31,346 nucleotides of DNA from JBHHZM01 sp046758065 (GTDB lineage Bacteria > Pseudomonadota > Alphaproteobacteria > JAAXGF01): NCBI GenBank assembly GCA_046758065.1, contig JBHHZM010000025.1, positions 1 to 31,346 of the forward strand, given 5' to 3'. Below, in pieces: positions 7,456 to 14,580 of this stretch. The notes beneath the pieces are model-generated. The model made no database searches, had not been told where the DNA came from, and saw only the letters and a list, made by a program, of their open reading frames with translations. The position numbers were made by a program, and so were the translations under genes. The stretch's first letter is position 1. Every line of letters begins with the position of its first letter.

Positions 7456-8207
7456 TCGGCGCGCTCGCCGGCAAAAAGGCCCTGGTGACCGGCGCCTCGC
7501 GCGGCATCGGCCGGGCCATCGCGGTCGCGTTCGCCGCCGAAGGCGCCGAGGTCGCCGTCGGTTACGGGCGCTCGGCGGGCAAAGCCGGCGAAACACTCGC
7601 CAGGATTGCCGCGCTCGACGGCAGCGGCTTCGCCCTCCGGATCGACGTCGCCAGCGAGCGCAGCATCAAGTCGGCCTTTGCCCAGGCCGTGCGCCGGCTG
7701 GGCGGTCTCGACATTCTGGTGAGCAACGCCGGCGTCGTGCTCGAAAAGCCGCTGCTCGAAACCGGCGTCGCGGAATTTGACCGGCTGATGGCCGTCAACC
7801 TTCGCGGGGTCTTCCTCGTCGGACGCGAGGGCATTCGGCGCATGGTCGCGCAGAACCGCGGCGGGCGCGTGATCAACGTCGCCTCCGACCTCGCTTACGC
7901 CGGCCGCGAAAATTTTTCCGCTTACAGCGCCTCGAAGGCCGGGGTGCTGGCGCTGACGCGGGCCTGGGCCAAGGAGTTCGCACCCGAAATCCTGGTCAAT
8001 TCGCTTGCTCCGGGACCGATCGACACCGACATGCTGGGCCCGGAGAACATGACGCCCGAATGGCGCGAGAAGGAGACGCATATCCCGCTCGCGCGCATCG
8101 GCAGGCCCGAGGAGGTGGCCGCCGCCGCCGTGTTCCTCGCCGGACCGGGGGCGAGCTTCATCACCGGCCAGTCGATCGACCCCAACGGCGGCAGCGTGAT
8201 GGTGTGA
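7452..8207 (+). CDS. Short-chain dehydrogenase/reductase (SDR family)
   Basis: A classical SDR of 251 residues using NAD(H) or NADP(H). The Rossmann glycine motif TGASRGIG is at residues 14-21. SNAG stands in place of the usual NNAG. The catalytic Ser (INVAS) and Tyr-Lys (YSASK) are present, and the C-terminal ITGQSIDPNGG is typical of the FabG-like group. The start overlaps the ATPase stop (ATGA), so it is the last gene of the guanidino/creatininase operon. It may oxidise or reduce a carbonyl or hydroxyl product of the imported compound, but the substrate cannot be read. It converges on the BMP binding-protein gene 31 bases away. Confidence 0.9.
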   Translation: MIGALAGKKALVTGASRGIGRAIAVAFAAEGAEVAVGYGRSAGKAGETLARIAALDGSGFALRIDVASERSIKSAFAQAVRRLGGLDILVSNAGVVLEKPLLETGVAEFDRLMAVNLRGVFLVGREGIRRMVAQNRGGRVINVASDLAYAGRENFSAYSASKAGVLALTRAWAKEFAPEILVNSLAPGPIDTDMLGPENMTPEWREKETHIPLARIGRPEEVAAAAVFLAGPGASFITGQSIDPNGGSVMV

Positions 8208-8238
8208 CGGCCGGGCGCACGCCCGCCCGCCGCCGCGC

Positions 8239-9330
8239 CTACTTGGGCAGTTTTCCCTGGACGCCCTCGACGTACCAGTTCATCGACAACAGCGCGCCAT
8301 CGTCGAGCGTCTTGCCCTCGGGCACGACGAGCTTGCCGCTCTGGTCGCGAATCGGACCCTGGAAGGAGTGCAGCGCGCCCGCCTCGATCGCCTTGCGCGT
8401 CTTCTCGGCGAGCGCGACGACGTCGGCCGGTATCGCCGGATTGTAGGGCGCGAGCTTGAGCATGCCCGCCTTCAGACCGCCCCACGTGTCCTGCGATTTC
8501 CAGGTGCCGTCGAGTACCGCCTTGACGCGTGAGATGTAGTACCCGTCCCAATCGTCGACGATCGCCGTGAGATGCACCTTGGGCCCGAAACGCGTCATGT
8601 CGGACGACTGACCGACCGCCCAGACGCCGCGCTCGCTGGCGATCTGGATTCCCGCCGGCGAATCGGTGTGCTGCATCAGGATGTCGGCGCCCTGGTCGAG
8701 CAGCGCCTTGGCGGCCGCGCTTTCCTTGCCCGGGTCGTACCAGGTGTTGACCCAGATGACCTTGACCACCGCGGCTGGATTGATCCGCCTGAGCGCGATG
8801 GTGAAGGCGTTGATGCCGCGCACTACCTCGGGGATGGGGAACGACCCGATATAGCCGATGACGTTGCTCTTGGTCATCTTGGCGGCGATGACGCCGGCCA
8901 CCGTGCGGCCCTCGTAGAAGCGCGCGGCGTAGGTCGAGACGTTGGGCGCGCGCTTGTAGCCCGTCGCGTGCTCGAACTTCACGTCGGGAAAGCGTTTCGC
9001 CACCTTGATCGTCGGGTTCATGAACCCGAACGAGGTGGTGAAGATCAGCTTGTGGCCGCTAGCGGCCAGTTTCTGTATGACGCGTTCGGCGTCGGCGCCT
9101 TCTTTGACATTCTCGACGAAGGTCGTCTTGACCCGGTCGCCCAGCGCCGCCTCGACCGCCTTGCGGCCCTGATCGTGCCGGTACGTCCAGCCGTGATCGC
9201 CGACCGGACCGACGTAGACGAAGCCCACCTTGAGCGGATCGCCGGCGACGGCGGCCTGACCGCCGATCGTCAACCCCCAGGCGATGGCCAGCGCCCCCCA
9301 CAGTACGCTCCTGATCGTTCTCGTCTCCAT
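8239..9330 (-). CDS. BMP-family ABC transporter binding protein (probable purine/nucleoside importer)
   Basis: A 363-residue periplasmic binding protein of the Bmp/Med/PnrA family, which in known cases binds purine nucleosides or bases. A signal peptide is clear (VLWGALAIAWGLTIGG, cleavage after AVA near residue 29). The mature part opens with KVGFVYVGPVGDHGWTYRHDQG, the family hallmark. The start ATG at 9330 has GAGGAGG about 6 bases upstream; a longer reading to 9438 runs over the intergenic gap and lacks a signal peptide. It is the last gene of the permease/ATPase set, itself downstream of the xanthine dehydrogenase genes. Uptake of guanine, xanthine, urate or nucleosides is a contextual inference. 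Confidence 0.9.
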   Translation of the reverse strand: METRTIRSVLWGALAIAWGLTIGGQAAVAGDPLKVGFVYVGPVGDHGWTYRHDQGRKAVEAALGDRVKTTFVENVKEGADAERVIQKLAASGHKLIFTTSFGFMNPTIKVAKRFPDVKFEHATGYKRAPNVSTYAARFYEGRTVAGVIAAKMTKSNVIGYIGSFPIPEVVRGINAFTIALRRINPAAVVKVIWVNTWYDPGKESAAAKALLDQGADILMQHTDSPAGIQIASERGVWAVGQSSDMTRFGPKVHLTAIVDDWDGYYISRVKAVLDGTWKSQDTWGGLKAGMLKLAPYNPAIPADVVALAEKTRKAIEAGALHSFQGPIRDQSGKLVVPEGKTLDDGALLSMNWYVEGVQGKLPK

Positions 9331-9394
9331 GGCTACCTCCTCACGTTCGATATTCTTTCGACCGGGTTCCCCCCAAATCCGCGCCCGGCGACGC

Positions 9395-10327
9395 TCAGGT
9401 CTCCGGATGAAACACCTTGCCGATTGCGGCCGGCGCATTCAAGCGTATCCGTATGCTGTCGCGCGAAATCAGCACCAGAACCGCAACCGTCGCCAGATAG
9501 GGCAGCATCGACATGAACTCCGAGGGGATGGCGATGCCGAAACCCTGGGCGTGGAGCTGCAGGATCGTCACCCCGCCGAACAGGTACGCGCCGAACAGCA
9601 CCCGTTCCGGTTTCCAGGTGGCGAAGACCACCAGCGCAAGCGCGATCCAGCCCCGGCCCGACGTCATGTTCTCGATCCACATGGTGGTGTAGGCGAGCGA
9701 AAGATAGGCGCCGGCGAGCCCGCTCATCGCGCCGCCGAACATCACCGCGAGATAGCGGATCAACACCACGGGATAGCCGATGGCGTGCGCCGCATCGTGC
9801 GATTCGCCCACCGCCCGCAGCACCAGCCCCGCTCGCGTCCGGTTGAGAAACCAGATCATGCCCGGGACCATCAGCACCGAGAAGTAAACCAGGACGTCGT
9901 GGCCGAAGAGCAGCGGGCCGAGCACCGGCAGGTCCGAAACACCCGGCAGCGACAGCGCCGGCAGGCCGCTCGCCGGCGTGCCCACGTAATCTTGCCCGAT
10001 CAGCGCGCTGAGCCCGACGCCGAACAGGGTGAGCGCCAGCCCGGTCGCCACCTGGTTGGCGAGCAGCGTCAGCGTGAGCACGGCGAACAGCAGTGCCATC
10101 GCGCCGCCGCCGGCAATTCCCGCGAGAATCGCGACCGCCGGGCTGTCGCTCGCTACCATCGCGACGAAAGCGCAGACCGCGCCCATCAGCATCATGCCTT
10201 CGACGCCGAGGTTGAGCACGCCCGACTTCTCGGTCACGAGCTCGCCGAGCGCCGCGAGCAGCAGCGGCGTCGCCGCGCCGATCATCGACACCAGCACCGC
10301 CGTCAGCATGTCGATGCCGGGGGTCAC
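9395..10327 (-). CDS. ABC transporter permease, BMP/nucleoside-type (second subunit)
   Basis: A very hydrophobic protein of about 310 residues with eight or more membrane segments, of the branched-chain/ribose-type permease family used by BMP importers. Typical stretches are LVTEKSGVLNLGVEGMMLMGA near the N-terminus and TSGRGWIALALVVFATWKP, which contains the ATPase-docking region. The start is taken as GTG at 10327, since its GTGA overlaps the stop of the first permease; an ATG at 10309 is an alternative. It forms a heterodimeric channel with the upstream permease. Confidence 0.88.
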   Translation of the reverse strand: MTPGIDMLTAVLVSMIGAATPLLLAALGELVTEKSGVLNLGVEGMMLMGAVCAFVAMVASDSPAVAILAGIAGGGAMALLFAVLTLTLLANQVATGLALTLFGVGLSALIGQDYVGTPASGLPALSLPGVSDLPVLGPLLFGHDVLVYFSVLMVPGMIWFLNRTRAGLVLRAVGESHDAAHAIGYPVVLIRYLAVMFGGAMSGLAGAYLSLAYTTMWIENMTSGRGWIALALVVFATWKPERVLFGAYLFGGVTILQLHAQGFGIAIPSEFMSMLPYLATVAVLVLISRDSIRIRLNAPAAIGKVFHPET

Positions 10328-11412
10328 GATCCCGGCTGCCGTACCGGCGCCCCGAGCGGACGCAGGCGGATTCGATACCGGATCAGAACGTCGCAGGCGA
10401 GCAGGAAGAACAGCAGCATGCCCTGGAATACGCCGGTGACCGCAAGCGGCATGCCCATGCCGATCTGCGCCGCCTCGCCGCCGAGATACGACAGCGCCAC
10501 GAGCAGCGCGGCGGCGAGGATGCCCGCCGGATGCAGCCGACCGAGGAAGGCGACGATGATCGACGTGAAGCCGTAGCCCGGCGAGACGGAGGGCAGAAGC
10601 TGACCGATCGGCCCGGCGACCTCGATCAGCCCGACGAGGCCGGAGAGACCGCCGCTCAACAGCAGCACCACCCAGATTACGCGGTTGCGGCTGAAGCCGG
10701 CGAACTCGGCCGCCTGCGGCGCCTGACCGACGACCTTGATCTGGAACCCGATCAGGCTGCGCCCGAGCAGCACCCAGGCGGCGGCGACCGCGGCGAGCGC
10801 CACGAACGCGCCGAGATGGACGCGCGTCCCTTCGACCAGCACGGGCAGCAGGGCGCGCTCGCCGAACATGCGCGATTCGGGGAAGTTGAAGCCCTCGGGG
10901 TCGGTCCAGGGGCCGTGGACGAGATAGCTCAGGAACAAAATCGCGACATAGGTGAGCATCAGGCTGGTGAGGATCTCGTTGGCGTTGAAGCGGGTCTTGA
11001 GCCAGGCCGGAATCGCCGCCCAGGCCATGCCGCCGAGCACGCCGGCCACCGCCATCGCAGGCAGAATCCAGAACGGCTCCTCGCCGTAGAAGGCGAGCGC
11101 GAGACCGCCGCCGGAGATCGCCCCGATGGTGATCTGGCCCTCGGCGCCGATGTTCCACACGTTGGCGCGGAAGCCGAGCGCCAGCCCGATGGCGCAAAGC
11201 GTAAGCGGGGTCGCTTTGACGACCAGCTCGCCCAGCCCGTAGCGCGTCGAGACCGGTTCGACGAAGAAGGCGTAGAGGGCCTCCCAGGGATCGTGGCCCA
11301 GCACGGTGAACAGCACCGTGCCGCTCGCGAGCGTCAGCGCCACCGCCAAGAGCGGCGTGAGGTAAACCATCCGCGATGAGGTCGCGCCGCGGGCCTCGAG
11401 CCTAGGCAGCAT
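10324..11412 (-). CDS. ABC transporter permease, BMP/nucleoside-type (first subunit)
   Basis: A permease of 362 residues with about nine or ten hydrophobic segments, the larger of two paired membrane subunits. The family stretch ATPLTLCAIGLALGFRANVWNIGAEGQ is evident near residues 66-92, as is LTSLMLTYVAILFLSYLV. It overlaps the ATPase gene by 11 bases at its start and the second permease by 4 bases at its end, showing tight translational coupling. It is part of the probable purine importer next to the xanthine dehydrogenase operon. Confidence 0.9.
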   Translation of the reverse strand: MLPRLEARGATSSRMVYLTPLLAVALTLASGTVLFTVLGHDPWEALYAFFVEPVSTRYGLGELVVKATPLTLCAIGLALGFRANVWNIGAEGQITIGAISGGGLALAFYGEEPFWILPAMAVAGVLGGMAWAAIPAWLKTRFNANEILTSLMLTYVAILFLSYLVHGPWTDPEGFNFPESRMFGERALLPVLVEGTRVHLGAFVALAAVAAAWVLLGRSLIGFQIKVVGQAPQAAEFAGFSRNRVIWVVLLLSGGLSGLVGLIEVAGPIGQLLPSVSPGYGFTSIIVAFLGRLHPAGILAAALLVALSYLGGEAAQIGMGMPLAVTGVFQGMLLFFLLACDVLIRYRIRLRPLGAPVRQPGS

Positions 11413-12985
11413 CGTCGACGGCGCCCCCCTCCGCCGTTCCCAGGAGGCCGCCCATGAGCAGCCCGATTTCCTCCTCGCTGGTCTCGCGGGTCGGGCGGCT
11501 CGCGGAGAGCCGGCCGTTGCCGATCACGGCGATCCGGTCGCTGATGGCGAACAATTCGTCGAGGTCCTCGGAGACGACGAGCACCGCCGCGCCGTCGTTG
11601 GCCAACTCGATGAGCGCCCGGTGAATCGCCGCCGCCGCCCCGGCGTCGACCCCCCAGGTCGGGTGTGCGGCGATCAGCAGCCCGGGCTTCTGCAGGATCT
11701 CGCGGCCGATGATGAACTTCTGCAGGTTGCCCCCGGAAAGGCTCTTGGCCTCGGCCGAAGCCCCGGTGGCGACGACGTTGAAGGCCTCGCAGATGCGTTC
11801 GGCGAAGTCGCGCGTCAAGGCGAGACGGATCAGGCCGTGCCTTACCAGGCGTTCGCGGTGCGACGCGCTGAGCAGCGTGTTGTCGGCGAGCGACATTTCG
11901 GCGACGGCGCCGCGCCCCAAGCGCTCCTCGGGCACGAAGGCGAGACCCAGCCGGCGCCGTGCGCGCGGCCCGAGCCGGCCCACCGGCCGGTTCCCGATGC
12001 GCACCGCGTCGTCGCGCTCGCAAGCGCGTTCGCCGCTGAGCGCGGCCAGCAGCTCGGTCTGTCCGTTGCCGGCCACGCCGGCGATGCCCATGATTTCGCC
12101 GCTCCTGACGGCGAAGCTCACGTCCCTGATGTCGGTGCCGAAAGGATGGTTCGACGCAAGGCTCAGCCGGTCCACCGTGAGCCTGTCGGCGCCCGTGTCG
12201 GCGCGCGCCGCGCGATGGGGTGTGGACAGTTCGCCGCCGATCATCATCTGCGCCAGGCTGCCGACCGTTTCGGCGCGCGGGTCGCAGGTAGCGACGACGC
12301 GGCCCGTCCGCAGCACCGTGGCGCGGTCGCACAGCGCCCTGATTTCGTCGAGCTTATGACTGATGTAGAGAACGGTGCGGCCCTCGCCGGCGAGCCGACG
12401 CAGGGTCTCGAACAGGCGCTCGACTTCCTGCGGGGTCAGCACCGAGGTCGGCTCGTCCATGATCAGAAGCTTGGGATCCTGCAACAGACAGCGCAGGATC
12501 TCGACCCGTTGACGTTCGCCCACCGAGAGCGAGTGAATGTGACGCGAGGGATCGAGGGTGAGCGCATAGCGCCGCGCAACCTCGCCGATCCGGTCGACTA
12601 GATCGCGCATCGGGATGCGCTCGTCGATGCCAAGCGCGATGTTCTCGGCCACCGTCAGCGATTCGAACAGCGAGAACTGCTGGAACACCATGCCGATGCC
12701 GAGGCGGCGCGCCCGCGCCGGGCTGTTGATCTCGACCGGGCGGCCTTCCCACAGGACTTCGCCGGCGTTCGGTCTGATGACCCCGTAGATGATCTTGACC
12801 AGCGTGCTTTTGCCGGCGCCGTTCTCGCCGAGCAGCGCGTGCACCTCGCCCGCCGCGACGTTCAGACCGATGCCGTCGTTCGCGAGAACGCCCGGATAGC
12901 GCTTGGTGATGCCACGCAGTTCGAGCCGCGGAACACCCGCAGTCTCCGCCTTCCGGGCGACCGGTTCTATCGACGCCTCCGCCAC
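11402..12985 (-). CDS. ABC transporter ATPase with two nucleotide-binding domains (nucleoside/sugar type)
   Basis: A 527-residue double-cassette ATPase as in ribose and nucleoside importers. The first half has Walker A GENGAGKST, signature LSVGERQRVEI, Walker B LLIMDEPTSVLTP and H-loop ISHK. The second half has degenerate motifs (GVAGNGQTE; LSGGNLQKFIIGRE; Walker B region LLIAAHPTWGVD), which is normal for this type. I choose the GTG at 12985, preceded by GGAAGGG at about 7 bases and giving a usual family length. A longer reading to the ATG at 13126 would run through one arm of the inverted-repeat element with an unlike N-terminus. It is the first gene of the importer operon. Confidence 0.9.
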   Translation of the reverse strand: MAEASIEPVARKAETAGVPRLELRGITKRYPGVLANDGIGLNVAAGEVHALLGENGAGKSTLVKIIYGVIRPNAGEVLWEGRPVEINSPARARRLGIGMVFQQFSLFESLTVAENIALGIDERIPMRDLVDRIGEVARRYALTLDPSRHIHSLSVGERQRVEILRCLLQDPKLLIMDEPTSVLTPQEVERLFETLRRLAGEGRTVLYISHKLDEIRALCDRATVLRTGRVVATCDPRAETVGSLAQMMIGGELSTPHRAARADTGADRLTVDRLSLASNHPFGTDIRDVSFAVRSGEIMGIAGVAGNGQTELLAALSGERACERDDAVRIGNRPVGRLGPRARRRLGLAFVPEERLGRGAVAEMSLADNTLLSASHRERLVRHGLIRLALTRDFAERICEAFNVVATGASAEAKSLSGGNLQKFIIGREILQKPGLLIAAHPTWGVDAGAAAAIHRALIELANDGAAVLVVSEDLDELFAISDRIAVIGNGRLSASRPTRETSEEEIGLLMGGLLGTAEGGAVDDAA

Positions 12986-13051
12986 GTGATGCCCTTCCGG
13001 ATCGTTCGTCTTCCCGCGCGCCGCATCGCGCGGCAGCGCCACCCGTCCCTT

Positions 13052-13276
13052 TAGAGCGAGATGTGATGAGATAGAACCATTCTGACGGAGCGCATTTGCG
13101 ACAAGGTCAAGGGGTTTGGCGCACATGCGCCCGTCCCTTCGGGTTTCCGGGCGGCGGACGCCCGCGGCGTCGGCGCGCTTGCCCGATGTCCCCGCATCGC
13201 GCCGCGCGCGCCTTCTGGCGGATCGCCTCGCCGCCCGAGAAACAGAATTGATCCAATCTCATCACATCTCACTCTA
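13052..13276. mobile_element. MITE-like element with TA-flanked terminal inverted repeats
   Basis: A 225-bp stretch bounded by near-identical inverted arms. The left arm (13052-13084) and right arm (13243-13276) match at about 29 of 34 aligned positions, with an exact 15-base core GAGATGTGATGAGAT at 13058-13072 and its reverse complement at 13256-13270. Each arm begins with TA, fitting a TA target as used by IS630/mariner-type transposases. The 158-base GC-rich centre encodes no credible protein. The right arm contains the guanine deaminase stop codon. An alternative is a long-range regulatory inverted repeat. I saw no second copy in the window. Confidence 0.6.
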
Positions 13277-13756
13277 GTACATTATTCTGTCGTTTTTCGC
13301 CTCCCAGGCGTCGAACACGCTGCGCGCGCCCTCGACCTCGACCCGGACGAGCGGAATCGCGCGTTCGCCGGCCTGCTGCGCGAGCTCGCGATAGATCAGG
13401 TCGTCGTCGAAGCCGATGCGGGCCGCGTCGGCCCGCGTGCCGGCGTAGAAGACGCGCGCGATCCGCGCCCAGTAGATCGCGCTCAGGCACATCGGGCAGG
13501 GTTCGCAGCTCGCGTAGAGTTCGCTGCCTTCGAGGCTGAAGTTTCCGAGCGCCGCGCAAGCCGCGCGAATCGCCGTGATCTCGGCGTGCGCGGTCGGGTC
13601 GTTGGTCGAGGTGACGCGGTTATAGCCTTCGCCGATGACCCGGCCGTCGCGCACGATCACCGCGCCGAACGGGCCGCCGTGGCCGTCGCGCATCCCTTCC
13701 TCGGCCAGCGCGACGGCGCGCCGCATGTACGCCGCCCGCTCGCTCTCGTCGCTCAT
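13274..13756 (-). CDS. guaD: Guanine deaminase (CDA-type)
   Basis: A 160-residue zinc deaminase of the cytidine/tRNA-deaminase fold, converting guanine to xanthine. The zinc site is complete: H57 and catalytic E59 (TAHAEI), C87 and C90 (EPCPMC). The ending AWEAKNDRIMY has the form usual for GuaD (AWxAKxD..Y), which separates it from TadA. The start overlaps the xdhC stop (ATGA), so it is the last gene of the xdhABC run. Its TAG stop lies within the right arm of the inverted-repeat element; the protein still ends where the family normally ends. Other nucleobase deaminase activity cannot be excluded. Confidence 0.88.
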   Translation of the reverse strand: MSDESERAAYMRRAVALAEEGMRDGHGGPFGAVIVRDGRVIGEGYNRVTSTNDPTAHAEITAIRAACAALGNFSLEGSELYASCEPCPMCLSAIYWARIARVFYAGTRADAARIGFDDDLIYRELAQQAGERAIPLVRVEVEGARSVFDAWEAKNDRIMY

Positions 13757-14580
13757 GCCGCGCCTCCCCCGTCCGCGGCTTCGCCCGGGTCGTTTTCCGT
13801 CGCCGCCGCTCCGTCGCGGGCGCCGTGAACCTTGAGCAGTTCGGCCGCCGTGGCGATGGCGATTTCGCTCGGTCTCTTGCCGGGGATGCCGGAAATGCCG
13901 ATGGGACAGGTAAGCCGTGCGAGCAGCGGCTCGTCGATTCCCCGTTGTCGCAGCCGCCGTTCGAACTTCCGGCGCTTGGTTCGGGAACCAATAAGGCCGA
14001 GATAGTGGAAGTCGCCGCGTTCGAGCACCGCCTGACAAATGCGCAGGTCGACGGCATGGCTGTGGGTCATGACCAGGAAGTCGCTTCCCGCCGGGGCGTC
14101 GGCGACGTCGCATTCGGGCGCCTCGCTGAATTCGGCGACCACGTTGTCGGGAAGTTCGGCGGGAAATGAGTCCTCGCGTGAATCGATCCAGGTGATGCAG
14201 CAGGGCGCATCGGCGAACACCCGGACCAGCGCGCGGCCGACATGGCCGGCGCCGAACAGGTAGAGCGCAAAACCGGGCGGGCGGATCGGCTCGAACAGGA
14301 GCGTCGCGCCGCCGCCGCAGCACTGACCGAGACTGGGGCCGAGAGCGAATCGCCGGATCAGCGGCGCGGCGCCGCCGTTCTCGATCAATTCGCGGGCCAG
14401 CGCCGTCGCCTTGAATTCGAGATGACCGCCGCCGATGGTGCCGTGCGTCGTCGCTGCGCTGACCGTCATCTTGGCGCCGGGCTCGCGCGGCGTCGAGCCT
14501 TCGGTCTCGATCACGGTGACGAGGACGCCGGTCTCTCCTGTCGCGCCGAGATCGGCGAGCGCCGTAAGCCAGTTCTTCAT
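13753..14580 (-). CDS. xdhC: Xanthine dehydrogenase accessory protein XdhC
   Basis: A chaperone of 275 residues that loads sulfurated molybdenum cofactor into xanthine dehydrogenase. The N-terminal XdhC domain has VIETEGSTPREPGAKM and TIGGGHLEF. A Rossmann-like domain follows (LYLFGAGHVGRALV), then THSHAVDL, YLGLIGSRTKR and the terminal CPIGISGIPGKRPSEIAIA, all family hallmarks. The tail after AAELLKV is low-complexity Ala/Gly-rich. Starts and stops overlap both neighbours by 4 bases (ATGA), so it is co-translated with XdhB and guanine deaminase. Confidence 0.94.
   Translation of the reverse strand: MKNWLTALADLGATGETGVLVTVIETEGSTPREPGAKMTVSAATTHGTIGGGHLEFKATALARELIENGGAAPLIRRFALGPSLGQCCGGGATLLFEPIRPPGFALYLFGAGHVGRALVRVFADAPCCITWIDSREDSFPAELPDNVVAEFSEAPECDVADAPAGSDFLVMTHSHAVDLRICQAVLERGDFHYLGLIGSRTKRRKFERRLRQRGIDEPLLARLTCPIGISGIPGKRPSEIAIATAAELLKVHGARDGAAATENDPGEAADGGGAA

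Noticed and set aside
9395..11197. 600-residue fused permease
   Set aside because: Its first part is an out-of-frame reading of the first permease; the real second permease starts at about 10327.
12986..13126. Longer N-terminus for the importer ATPase
   Set aside because: It would translate one arm of the inverted-repeat element; the GTG at 12985 has a better ribosome binding site and normal family length.
13051..13272. 73-residue open frame between guanine deaminase and the importer ATPase
   Set aside because: It lies wholly inside the inverted-repeat element, has no ribosome binding site and resembles no protein.
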